A DNA stretch of 64,000 nt from NCBI RefSeq assembly GCF_014191875.1, contig NZ_JACHXD010000010.1, positions 1-64,000 on the forward strand, given 5' to 3'. The notes below the pieces were generated by a model. It was not told the origin of the DNA, did not search any database, and saw nothing but the letters and a program-made list of their open reading frames with translations. Origin of the DNA: Pseudoduganella violacea. Its GTDB lineage: Bacteria > Pseudomonadota > Gammaproteobacteria > Burkholderiales > Burkholderiaceae_D. Both the position numbers and the translations under genes were made by a program. Positions 28,201 through 34,987 of the stretch are shown in pieces (positions within the stretch are counted from its first letter, which is position 1; each line of letters starts with the position of its first letter).

Positions 28201-28407
28201 CCGATGGGCCGCGCCGTGATCGGCGGCGTGATCACCTCCACCCTCTTGACCCTGGTGGTGGTGCCGGTGGCCTACAGCTATCTGGACACGCTGGGCAAGC
28301 GCTGCGCGCGCTGGTTCGGCAGCGCCGAGGACGCGCATGAAGAACAGGGCAGCCATGCCCCGCTGGCCGTGGCCGGCAAACGAGACAAGGCGGCGGAAGT
28401 CGCCTAA
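25252..28407 (+). CDS. RND multidrug efflux pump permease (AcrB/HAE1 family)
   Basis: A 1051-residue proton-driven inner-membrane pump, full length for the family. It starts MWITKISIRNPVFATMVMVA and has two six-helix halves each with a large periplasmic loop. The TM4 proton-relay Asp pair is in LLIDDAIVVRENIV, and NAILLVDFVN sits in the second half. The substrate cannot be read from sequence. No outer-membrane channel gene follows, so a TolC-like protein encoded elsewhere must complete it. A strong terminator follows at 28506. Confidence 0.94.
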   Translation: MWITKISIRNPVFATMVMVALMVLGIFSYRDLGVESMPNVQIPFAAIEVNYPGASPEAVENDITRPVEDIVNTVSGIKTIRANSWEGRSGVYIEFQLSTNMDKAMQDVRDKVALVRPRFPKEAKDPFIARAEGDNAQPIVNLSMTSDTRSIRDLSTLADQVVVKRFQGVPGVGQVNTFGLSKRQILISLKPNEMTAQGIGVDEVMRAIQATNTNLPAGRISRGVSEQLVRVEGKLKDAREFNKIIVARRASGPVYLEQVAEVVDGEIEEESLSRVNGKRSISFDITKVQDANVVEVGSGVKKVVEELRQTLPADVKLSILDSESDRVQSQLNNVKRTIVEGAVLTMIIVFFFLHSWRSTVITGLTLPIAVLATFIALKAFGFTLNFLTLMALSLCIGLLIDDAIVVRENIVRHLGFGKGHRKAAEDGTNEIGLAVMATTFAIVAVFVPVAFMKGIIGRFFLQFGITVAVAVMVSLFVSFTLDPMLSSVWRDPAKDRFKYVPWLGRFMEFTERGVDKLHLWYGKVLEWALHWRKTTLLAALLIFVGSLMLVPKIGGEMMPETDRGWISLTFKVPVGSSLEYNDAKIRQIETALKDFPEIEAVLSNVGKPEGRHMADMHLKLLDKNVHQRRTQKQLEEAIRKRLAPIAGVTTSLGDGDKPIFIAILGTDESKLDKAAHELMAKMRKIKGIADLEYSQEGANPSTTIKINRELASDLGLNVQQIGVALRPFVAGETVSYWLAGDGQNYEVNVQLPKSGRQRVADLADLSLASSKLDADGRPIMVPLRQVVDFVPSFSPQVLKRQALQRRVAIYANVEGRPAGDVDKDVKKAMDTMQLPAGVRFDVGGNAQQMAETMGGAVTALSIAVIFIYLVLASQFGSFLQPIAIMVSLPLSLIGVLLALLVTGSTLNIFSVIGIIMLMGLVTKNAILLVDFVNHGQQGGQGQRAAILAAGQVRLRPILMTTLAMIFGMLPMAIGFGDGGETQAPMGRAVIGGVITSTLLTLVVVPVAYSYLDTLGKRCARWFGSAEDAHEEQGSHAPLAVAGKRDKAAEVA

Positions 28408-28505
28408 CGGTTCGCCCACCCCGTCCCCGCGCCGTGCGGGGACGATTCGGCGGCTTATCACCAAACCCGGGGCGGGGCTGCCGCGCCCCGGGTTTGCACC
28501 ACACA

Positions 28506-28542
28506 GCGGGGAGGCGCCGGGCGCCCTCCCCGCTTTTTTTTT
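28506..28542 (+). terminator. Rho-independent terminator of the RND operon
   Basis: A very GC-rich stem (GCGGGGAGGCGCC pairing with GCGCCCTCCCCGC, one bulge) is followed by nine T. It lies about 100 bases after the pump stop codon. Confidence 0.9.
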
Positions 28543-28547
28543 ACAGT

Positions 28548-28596
28548 CCAGCCCGTGTCCACCTTGGTGCCAGGCACCAAGGTGGACACGGGCTGG
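28548..28596. repeat. single-hairpin palindromic repeat (type B, copy 1)
   Basis: A perfect inverted repeat with two 24-base arms around a single A. Its core, GTGTCCACCTTGGTGCC and complement, is related to the double-hairpin repeats but lacks the ATCAAA tags and the second unit. It lies 12 bases from the 3' end of the small gene at 28609. Confidence 0.92.
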
Positions 28597-28608
28597 GCTG
28601 CGGCGGCT

Positions 28609-28785
28609 TTAGTCGTCGGCGGTGCTGGTGTCGGTTTCGCTGCTGTCGAAGCCGGCTTCGTCGGCCTCCTGCTCGCCGGCCGGATGGTTCTTCGCCTCTT
28701 GCTTGCGGCGCGCTTTTTCTTCGGCCTTGCGTTTCTTCTCTAACTCGCGCTGCCGCTTCTCGTACTGGAAATTCGTCTTTGCCAT
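28609..28785 (-). CDS. small conserved charged protein
   Basis: A 58-residue protein, MAKTNFQYEKRQRELEKKRK..., with a Lys/Glu/Arg-rich helix followed by an acidic tail (DEAGFDSSETDTSTADD). The start at 28785 is preferred over the ATG at 28845, whose extra 20 residues are not family-like. Similar short charged proteins are found across Burkholderiales. The function is unknown. Confidence 0.75.
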   Translation of the reverse strand: MAKTNFQYEKRQRELEKKRKAEEKARRKQEAKNHPAGEQEADEAGFDSSETDTSTADD

Positions 28786-28925
28786 GGGGCACCTCCTGCC
28801 CCCATTATGCCCCAGTGCCCGCCCGCCCCCTAGCGGCCAGATCAAACCGGCATGCCAGCAAGAAAGATGGATTGGTGCTAGAGTGTGGCGCGCATTGATA
28901 TTTCGACTAGATTAATACCAAAGCC

Positions 28926-30134
28926 ATGGTCAATCCCTATCGCAAGCTTTTCCGCGCTCCCGGCAGCCGCCGCTTCGCCCTTGCCGCCCTGCTGGCGCGC
29001 ATGCCGATCTCGATGACGGGCATCGGCCTGATCACCATGCTGGCGCAGATGCGCGGCGCCTACGGCCTGGCCGGCGCCGTGGCCGCCACCTTCGCCCTCT
29101 GCACCGCCCTGCTCTCGCCCCAGGTCTCGCGCCTGGTGGACCGCCATGGCCAGCGCCGGGTCTTGCCGCGCGCGGCCGGCGCCAGCATCGCCGCCATGCT
29201 GGCCCTGCTGCTGTGCGCCCATCTGCAGGCGCCGGACTGGACCCTGTTCGTCTTCGCCGCGCTGGCCGGCTGCATGCCCAGCATGTCGGCCATGTCGCGC
29301 GCGCGCTGGACTGAAATCTACCGTGGCCGGCCCGAGCTGCAAACGGCGTATGCGCTGGAATCGGTGCTCGATGAAGTCTGCTTTATCGCCGGGCCGCCGA
29401 TCTCGGTCGGCCTGAGCGTGGCCCTCTTCCCCGAAGCCGGGCCGCTGGCGGCCGTGCTGCTGCTGGGCGCGGGCGTGGCCGCCTTCGTGCTGCAGCGCGC
29501 CACCGAGCCGCCGGTGCATGCGCGCGTCAAGGGCTACCAGGCGCCGCTGCTGGCCAAAAACGGCATGCGCGTGCTGATGCTGCTGATGGTGGCCATGGGC
29601 ACCATCGCCGGTACGGTGGACGTGGTCAGCGTGGCGTTCGCGCGCCAGGAAGGCGAGCCGGCCGCGGCCAGCATCGTGCTCTCCATGTATGCCATCGGTT
29701 CCTGCGTGGCGGGCCTGACTTTCGGCGCCCTGCATCTGCAGCAGCCGCTGCCGCAACTGCTGCGTCTGGCCGGCCTGGCGACGGCGGCCACCACCCTGCC
29801 CCTGCTGTTCGTCAACAATATCCTCAGCCTGTCGGCGGCGGTGCTGCTGGCCGGCTTGTTCTTCGCGCCGACGCTGATCGTGGCCATGGGCCTGGTGGAA
29901 CGCATGGTGCCCAATGCCCGCCTGACCGAGGGCTTGACCTGGCTGGTGACGGGCCTGGGCATCGGCCTGGCGCTGGGCGCGGCGGCGGCCGGCCAACTGG
30001 TCGATCTGTATGGCGCGCGCGCCGGTTTCGGCATGGCGCTGGCCGCCGGCTGCGTGGTGCTGTTTACCGTGCTGTATGGCCAATGCCATCTGGACGAGGC
30101 GGCCGCACCGCAAGCGCCGCGCGTGCCCGGCTAA
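28926..30134 (+). CDS. MFS transporter
   Basis: A 402-residue inner-membrane protein with about 12 hydrophobic helices in two halves. The loop after helix 2 has RLVDRHGQRRVLPRA, the MFS loop 2-3 motif. The ESVLDEVCFIAGPP block in the middle is seen in a small MFS subgroup of unknown substrate. It stands alone on the plus strand and converges with xerD. Confidence 0.88.
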   Translation: MVNPYRKLFRAPGSRRFALAALLARMPISMTGIGLITMLAQMRGAYGLAGAVAATFALCTALLSPQVSRLVDRHGQRRVLPRAAGASIAAMLALLLCAHLQAPDWTLFVFAALAGCMPSMSAMSRARWTEIYRGRPELQTAYALESVLDEVCFIAGPPISVGLSVALFPEAGPLAAVLLLGAGVAAFVLQRATEPPVHARVKGYQAPLLAKNGMRVLMLLMVAMGTIAGTVDVVSVAFARQEGEPAAASIVLSMYAIGSCVAGLTFGALHLQQPLPQLLRLAGLATAATTLPLLFVNNILSLSAAVLLAGLFFAPTLIVAMGLVERMVPNARLTEGLTWLVTGLGIGLALGAAAAGQLVDLYGARAGFGMALAAGCVVLFTVLYGQCHLDEAAAPQAPRVPG

Positions 30135-30143
30135 GGGCCACGC

Positions 30144-31046
30144 CTAGCCGCGCGGGTGGTGCACGGCGTGCAGCTGCTTGAGCCGCTCGCGCGCCACATG
30201 GGTGTAGATCTGGGTGGTGGAAATATCGGAATGGCCCAGCAGCAGCTGCACCACGCGCAAGTCGGCGCCATGGTTGAGCAGGTGGGTGGCGAAGGCGTGG
30301 CGCAGGGTGTGCGGCGACAGCGGGGCCGTGATATCGGCTTTCAGCGCATGCTTTTTCACCACCACCCAAAACATCTGGCGCGTCATCGGGCCGCCGCGTC
30401 CCGTGACGAACAGGGCGTCGTCCTGCTGGCCGTTGAGGATGGCGCCGCGCGCCTCCTTCAGATAACGCTCGATCCACAAGCGCGCCTGTTCGCCGAACGG
30501 CACCAGGCGCGTCTTGGCGCCCTTGCCGGTGATGCGCAGCACACCGTCGTTCATGCTCAGCTCCAGCGTCTTCAATTCCACCAGTTCCGACACGCGCAAG
30601 CCGCTGGCATACATCAATTCCAGCATGGTGCGGTCGCGCAGGCCGAGCGGCGAGCGCAGGTCGGGCGCGGCCAGCAAGGCTTCGACCTGGGCTTCGCTCA
30701 GGGTATGGACGAAACGCTGCGGCTGCTTGGCCGAGGCCAGCTTCAAGCAGGGGTCTTCGGCAATGCGCCGTTCGCGCAAGGCCAGCTGGTAAAAGCGCTT
30801 GAGCACCGACAGGCGGCGGTTGGCGGAACTGGCCTTGGTCTGTTCATGCCGCGCCGAAAAGTAGGCTTCGATATCGTGGCTGGCCACGGCCAGCAGGCTG
30901 CCGACGGCGGGCCGCGCCACTTCCAGCCAGCGCAGGAACAGGCGCATATCGCGCCGGTACGCATCCAGGGAATTTTTCGACAGCCCGTCTTCCAGCCACA
31001 GGCTGTCGCAGAACTCGTCGATCAGAGCAAGGTTGTCTGCTGCCAT
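30144..31046 (-). CDS. xerD: tyrosine recombinase XerD
   Basis: Resolves chromosome dimers at dif with XerC. The 300-residue protein has the SAM-like N-terminal core-binding domain (LWLEDGLSKNSLDAYRRD) and the catalytic domain with Arg in ASGLRVSELVEL, HTLRHAFATHLLNHG (HxxR) and LLGHSDISTTQIYTH (His and nucleophile Tyr). Length and motifs fit XerD rather than an island integrase. Its start overlaps the ogt end by about 25 bases, so they are co-transcribed. Confidence 0.94.
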   Translation of the reverse strand: MAADNLALIDEFCDSLWLEDGLSKNSLDAYRRDMRLFLRWLEVARPAVGSLLAVASHDIEAYFSARHEQTKASSANRRLSVLKRFYQLALRERRIAEDPCLKLASAKQPQRFVHTLSEAQVEALLAAPDLRSPLGLRDRTMLELMYASGLRVSELVELKTLELSMNDGVLRITGKGAKTRLVPFGEQARLWIERYLKEARGAILNGQQDDALFVTGRGGPMTRQMFWVVVKKHALKADITAPLSPHTLRHAFATHLLNHGADLRVVQLLLGHSDISTTQIYTHVARERLKQLHAVHHPRG

Positions 31047-31543
31047 GCGTATTCGCTATGTCCTTCATGCGCCAGCAGCCAGCGTTTCACGCCCAGCGTA
31101 AAGCCCTGCTGGTTATCGTCGCCGGCAAAGCCGCCCAGGCCATTAGCGCCGGTCACGCGGTGGCAGGGAATCACCAACGGGAAGTAGTTGGCGCCGCAAG
31201 CCTGGCCCACGGCGCGCGCGGCCGAACCGAGGTGGCGCGCCAGCTCGCCATAGGTGCGCACCTGGCCGCGCGGGATGCCGCGGATGGTGTCCCAGACGCG
31301 GCGCTGGAATTCGCTGCCCAACTGGGCCAGCGGCAAATCGAATGGGGAGTCGGGGTCGGCGCAGTAGGCCAGCACTTGCCGCGCCGCGCGTTCGGCCAGC
31401 GCGTCCTGCGGCGCTTTCTCGGCATAGCTGGCCGGCAGATAGAACAGCTCGGTCACCAGAGCGCCCGCGGTGCGGATGCCCAGCGCGCCAAAAGGTACGT
31501 GGATAATGGCGGAAAAAAGTTCGCTGCCTTGTTGCGTTTTCAT
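31022..31543 (-). CDS. ogt: methylated-DNA-[protein]-cysteine S-methyltransferase
   Basis: Repairs O6-alkylguanine by moving the alkyl group to its own cysteine. The 173-residue protein has the active site IPCHRV with Cys127, and the helix-turn-helix block RGQVRTYGELARHLG. The start at 31543 fits the family; the frame upstream is not conserved-looking. It precedes and overlaps xerD. Confidence 0.93.
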   Translation of the reverse strand: MKTQQGSELFSAIIHVPFGALGIRTAGALVTELFYLPASYAEKAPQDALAERAARQVLAYCADPDSPFDLPLAQLGSEFQRRVWDTIRGIPRGQVRTYGELARHLGSAARAVGQACGANYFPLVIPCHRVTGANGLGGFAGDDNQQGFTLGVKRWLLAHEGHSEYAWQQTTLL

Positions 31544-31609
31544 CACAGTTGCTCCCCTGCTTCTTGTGGCATTCATGCTACACGAGTGCCGCGCAACGGC
31601 CAAGGGCAT

Positions 31610-31634
31610 AAAAAACTCAGCTTGCGCTGCAAGC
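31610..31634 (-). terminator. tandem terminator 3 (nearest ogt)
   Basis: On the minus strand GCTTGC-AGC-GCAAGC is followed by TGAG and six T. The stem is short but perfect. Confidence 0.7.
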
Positions 31635-31638
31635 CCCC

Positions 31639-31660
31639 AAAAAAAACCGCAGCTTGCGGT
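31639..31660 (-). terminator. tandem terminator 2
   Basis: On the minus strand ACCGCA-AGC-TGCGGT is followed by eight T in total. It lies between terminators 1 and 3. Confidence 0.75.
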
Positions 31661-31668
31661 GCAAGGCT

Positions 31669-31697
31669 AAAAAAAAACGCACCTTACGGTGCGTTTT
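31669..31697 (-). terminator. tandem terminator 1 (bidirectional form)
   Basis: AAAACGCACC and GGTGCGTTTT form a perfect 10-bp stem with a four-base loop. A run of nine A/T on the ogt side gives a strong U tract for transcripts coming from dctM, and the shorter TTTT on the other side could work in the plus direction. Confidence 0.85.
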
Positions 31698-31930
31698 AAC
31701 ATATTGCGCGGCCCCGGCCGTTTGGCGCGCTGTAGCTGGCTTGTGGCCGCCCTTAGCTGCTTTCCAACGACATTCTGTAAGCCACGTGTCTCCTCATGTA
31801 TCCGCGGTATTGATTACCGGTTCTTCTACACTCCCCACTAAACCCGATGTCCTTGCTACCTTGGTGCATTTCCATATGCAATCTGCACCATTTGGGAGCG
31901 ACGCCATCATAACCGATGGCGCGCCGATTT
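31698..31930 (-). ncRNA. candidate structured RNA or dctM 3' UTR
   Basis: Non-coding stretch between dctM and the triple terminator. Perfect hairpins in order on the minus strand are 31902-31921 (7-bp stem CGCCATC/GATGGCG), 31862-31890 (TGGTGCA/TGCACCA, 15-base spacer) and 31805-31819 (CGGTA/TACCG). A GC-rich part then leads into terminator 1. The arrangement fits a small RNA or a 3'-UTR-derived RNA. I cannot match it to a known family and see no clear promoter. Confidence 0.35.
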
Positions 31931-31963
31931 TCCCTGTTTATTTTAGGAAAGGATTTATTTGAT

Positions 31964-33244
31964 TCAGGAGTAAATCAAGTTAGGCAACCAGATCGAGATT
32001 TGTGGTACGTAGGTCACGAGCATCAGGAAACCGAGCATGGTCAGCAGCCACGGCATGACGGCCACGGTCAATTCCGAGATGCCCATCTTGGTGATCCCCG
32101 AGGCCACATACAGGTTCAGCCCCACCGGCGGATGGCACATGCCGACCTCCATATTCACCACGATCAGGATGCCGAAGTGGACCGGATCGATACCGAGCTT
32201 CATCGCCACCGGGAACAGGATCGGCGCCATGATCAGCACGATGGACGAAGGCTCCATCACATTACCCGCCAACAGCAGCAGGATGTTTACCACCAGCAGG
32301 AAGCTGACCACGCCCAGGCCTTTGCCGGTGATCCATTCCGCCATGGCCTGCGGGATGTTCTCGCTGGTCATGAGGAAGGAGAACAGCACGGCATTGGTGA
32401 TGATGTAGAGCAGCATGGCCGACATCGAGGCCGAATCGAGCAGCACCTTGGCGACCTGCTTGATCTTCAAGTCCTTGTAGACGAAGACGGCGATGAAGAA
32501 GGCGTACACGGCGGCCATGGCGGCCGCCTCGGTCGGGGTGAACACGCCGGAGTAAATGCCGCCCATCACGATCACGATCAGCAGCAAGCCCCAGGCGCTC
32601 TGGCGGAAGGTGGTGAAGCGTTCGCCCCAGGTGGCTTTCTTCAGGCGCGGGTAGTTGTGCTTCTTGGCCAAGAACCAGGTGGTCAAGCCGAGCAGGAAGG
32701 CCAGCATCAGGCCCGGCACCACGCCGGCCATGAACAGCTTGCCGACCGAGGTATTGGTGGTGACGGAATACATCACCATCACGATCGAAGGCGGGATCAG
32801 GATGCCCAGCGCGCCCGAGGTCGTGATCACGCCGGCGCCGAAGCGGTTCGGATAGCCCTGCTTGACCATGGCCGGCAGGATGATGGAGCCGATCGCCACC
32901 ACGGTCGCCGGGCTGGAACCCGACACCGCCGCGAACAGCGCGCAGGCCATCACGCCGGCCAGCGCCAGACCGCCGTGCCAGTGGCCCACCATCGAGCTGG
33001 CGAAGTTGATCATGCGCCGCGCCACGCCGCCGTGGGTCAGGAAATTACCGGCCAGGATGAAGAAGGGGATCGCCATGATCTCGAACTTCTCGATACCGGT
33101 GAACAGCTTCAGGGCCACCGATTCGATCGGCACGTCGGTCATGGTGAAGAGGAAGGTCAGCACCGTCAGGCCGAGCGAAATCGAGATCGGCATCCCGGTC
33201 AGCATCAGTGCCAGCAGCAGGACAAAAATAATCAGCGCGTTCAT
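31964..33244 (-). CDS. dctM: TRAP transporter large permease DctM
   Basis: Inner-membrane ion-coupled permease for C4-dicarboxylates. The 426-residue protein has about 12 hydrophobic helices and family blocks LALMLTGMPISISLGL, AIPFFILAGNFLTHGG, SGSSPATVVAIGSI and MGGIYSGVFTPTEAAA. Length is normal. Its start overlaps the dctQ stop by four bases. The Na+-driven uptake mechanism is known from the family. Confidence 0.94.
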   Translation of the reverse strand: MNALIIFVLLLALMLTGMPISISLGLTVLTFLFTMTDVPIESVALKLFTGIEKFEIMAIPFFILAGNFLTHGGVARRMINFASSMVGHWHGGLALAGVMACALFAAVSGSSPATVVAIGSIILPAMVKQGYPNRFGAGVITTSGALGILIPPSIVMVMYSVTTNTSVGKLFMAGVVPGLMLAFLLGLTTWFLAKKHNYPRLKKATWGERFTTFRQSAWGLLLIVIVMGGIYSGVFTPTEAAAMAAVYAFFIAVFVYKDLKIKQVAKVLLDSASMSAMLLYIITNAVLFSFLMTSENIPQAMAEWITGKGLGVVSFLLVVNILLLLAGNVMEPSSIVLIMAPILFPVAMKLGIDPVHFGILIVVNMEVGMCHPPVGLNLYVASGITKMGISELTVAVMPWLLTMLGFLMLVTYVPQISIWLPNLIYS

Positions 33245-33804
33245 GCCTTGGCTCCTTTTTCCAGCTCTTCGTCCAGTCCCTCGACGTGGGAATGGTCATG
33301 TTTCGGCAATTCGCCGGTGCGCACAAACTGCACCATCACTTGCAGGAAGCGGAAGCACATCAGGTAAGAGCCGCAAGGCACGGCCAGGTACACCAGCCAC
33401 ATCGGCACTTCCATATCGGCCGAGGTCTGGTCGGTGTGCGCCATCTCCCACACGAAGCTGGCGCCCAGGGTGCCGACGATGCCGGTAAACAGCGCGCCGG
33501 CCAGCAGGCCGAAGATCACGAACTTGCCGCGCATCGCGGGGCTGAGGCGGTTGATCACCACGTCGACGCCGACGTGGATGCCGGTGCGCACGCCATAGGC
33601 CGCGCCGAACTTGGCCATCCACACGAACATATAGATGCACAGTTCCTGCGCCCAGCTGGTGTTGAGGGTGATGAGGTAGTCCTGCAGCCCGGGGATGGGC
33701 AAGCCGGCCAGGTAGCGGTGCACCACCGCCACGAAAATGATGAAGGTGGCTGCGCCCATCAGGAACGCAATGATCCACTCTTCCAGGTGGTCCAGGAATT
33801 TCAT
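33241..33804 (-). CDS. dctQ: TRAP transporter small permease DctQ
   Basis: A 187-residue four-helix membrane protein (helices near 12-32, 50-70, 95-115 and 135-155) with the family pattern NTSWAQELCIYMFVWMAKFG and YGVRTGIHVGVDV. It pairs with DctM. A terminator-like hairpin lies between dctP and this gene. Confidence 0.92.
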   Translation of the reverse strand: MKFLDHLEEWIIAFLMGAATFIIFVAVVHRYLAGLPIPGLQDYLITLNTSWAQELCIYMFVWMAKFGAAYGVRTGIHVGVDVVINRLSPAMRGKFVIFGLLAGALFTGIVGTLGASFVWEMAHTDQTSADMEVPMWLVYLAVPCGSYLMCFRFLQVMVQFVRTGELPKHDHSHVEGLDEELEKGAKA

Positions 33805-33826
33805 GGTGTCTCTTCCGGTATTGGAG

Positions 33827-33854
33827 AAAAAAAGGACGGCGCAGCGGCCGTCCT
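33827..33854 (-). terminator. intercistronic terminator between dctP and dctQ
   Basis: On the minus strand AGGACGG and CCGTCCT form a perfect 7-bp stem with an eight-base loop, followed directly by seven T. It lies after the dctP stop and before dctQ. Partial termination here would give more binding protein than permease, as TRAP systems need. Confidence 0.85.
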
Positions 33855-33867
33855 CATCAGGTTGCGC

Positions 33868-34860
33868 TTACTTCGCGCTTTCCTTGTTGATGGCGCCGAT
33901 CAGGTCTTTGCCGATGCGGTCTTCCATCTGCTTGTGCACCGGCAGCAGGACTTTGCGCCACTCCGCCGTTTCCTGGGCGCTCAGCGTGTAGATCTGGGTC
34001 TTGCCGGCTTTCTTGATGGCTTCCAGCGCCATATCGTTGTCGCGCTGGGCGATGGCTTTTTCGTAGACGGTCGCTTCGCGCATCGCGCCTTCGAGCTGGC
34101 CGCGCACGTCGGCCGGCAGGCCGTCCCAGAACTTCTTGTTGACGATGACGGCATAGCCCAGGTAGCCGTGGTTGGACACGGTCACATGCTTCTGCACCTC
34201 ATGCATCTTCTGGGTGTACATATTCGATGGCGGGTTCTCGGTGCCGTCCACCACGCCGGTCTGCAAGGCCTGATAAACCTCGGAGAAGGCCAGCACCTGC
34301 GGGTTGGCGCCCAGGGCGCGCATCTGCGCGTCCAGCACCTTGGAGGACTGGATGCGCAGCTTCTGGCCCTTGAAGTCGGCCGGCATCTTCAGCGGCTTGT
34401 TGGCCGACATGACCTTGAAGCCGTTGTCCCAGTAAGCCAGGCCGGTGATGCCCTTGCCTTCGAGCTTTTTCAGCAGGCCTTTGCCGATCGGGCCTTCAGT
34501 CACGTTGTACAGCGCGGTCTTGGTCGGGAAGATATAAGGCAGGTCAAAGACTTCGAATTCTTTCACGCCCAGCGGGCCGAATTTGGCCAGCGAGGGGGCC
34601 AGCATCTGCACCGCGCCCAGTTGCAGGGCTTCCAGCTCTTCCTTGTCCTTATACAGCTGGCTGTTCGGATACACTTCCACTTTCACGCGGCCATTGGTGG
34701 CCTTCTCGGCCAGCTGCTTGAAGCGCTCGGCGGCCTGGCCTTTCGGCGTGTCGGTCGCCACCACGTGGCTGAACTTGATGACGATGGGCGCCTGGGCGAA
34801 GGCGTTGGAGGTGATGCAGGCGGCCGCGCTCAACACGACCAGGATGGACTTGAGTTTCAT
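33868..34860 (-). CDS. dctP: TRAP C4-dicarboxylate-binding protein DctP
   Basis: Periplasmic solute receptor. The 330-residue precursor has a Sec signal (MKLKSILVVLSAAACITSNAFA), then VIKFSHVVATDTPKG. The family signature RIQSSKVLDAQMRALGANP contains the Arg that binds the substrate carboxylate, and NPPSNMYTQKMHEVQKH follows. The start at 34860 begins the signal peptide. Divergent dctS and dctR, and following dctQM, support C4-dicarboxylate uptake. Confidence 0.94.
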   Translation of the reverse strand: MKLKSILVVLSAAACITSNAFAQAPIVIKFSHVVATDTPKGQAAERFKQLAEKATNGRVKVEVYPNSQLYKDKEELEALQLGAVQMLAPSLAKFGPLGVKEFEVFDLPYIFPTKTALYNVTEGPIGKGLLKKLEGKGITGLAYWDNGFKVMSANKPLKMPADFKGQKLRIQSSKVLDAQMRALGANPQVLAFSEVYQALQTGVVDGTENPPSNMYTQKMHEVQKHVTVSNHGYLGYAVIVNKKFWDGLPADVRGQLEGAMREATVYEKAIAQRDNDMALEAIKKAGKTQIYTLSAQETAEWRKVLLPVHKQMEDRIGKDLIGAINKESAK

Positions 34861-34888
34861 ACTGTCTCCACGAATGAAAAAGGGCTGA

Positions 34889-34918
34889 ATTATTATTCTT
34901 GCATGTTGATTTTGTCCA
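34889..34918 (-). promoter_or_regulatory. probable dctP promoter
   Basis: On the minus strand TGGACA and AATAAT stand 18 bases apart, each one mismatch from consensus. Transcription would begin near 34883, giving a short leader before dctP. Confidence 0.5.
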
Positions 34919-34938
34919 ATGGAAATTTGCATTTCAAC

Positions 34939-34952
34939 TGTGGTTAACCACA
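34939..34952. promoter_or_regulatory. perfect palindrome between dctP and dctS, candidate DctR site
   Basis: TGTGGTTAACCACA is a perfect 14-base palindrome in the 127-base divergent region. It is centred about 62 bases upstream of the expected dctP start, a normal place for an activator of the FixJ/NarL type. The link to DctR is inference. Confidence 0.5.
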
Positions 34953-34987
34953 ATAGCCCTGGTTTTTAGAATCGTTACGCTCCGAAA

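Larger units (their letters stand above)
31544..31963 (-). other. gap after dctM: hairpin-rich stretch and three terminators
   Basis: A 420-base gap without a credible reading frame. From right to left (minus direction) it holds a series of hairpins directly after the dctM stop, then three Rho-independent terminators, then the ogt upstream region. See the separate entries. Confidence 0.6.

Noticed and set aside
25243..28464. Long minus-strand frame opposite the RND pump
   Set aside because: Shadow; Asp/His/Gln-rich translation typical of an antisense frame in GC-rich DNA.
30144..31046. xerD as the integrase of the left-edge island
   Set aside because: It lies in a core operon with ogt, has XerD length and motifs, and is 28 kb from the tRNA.
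31698..31963. Known structural RNA (6S, tmRNA, RNase P, SRP RNA)
   Set aside because: None of the conserved blocks I know for tmRNA, RNase P or SRP RNA is present on either strand, and I could not match 6S; left as unassigned.
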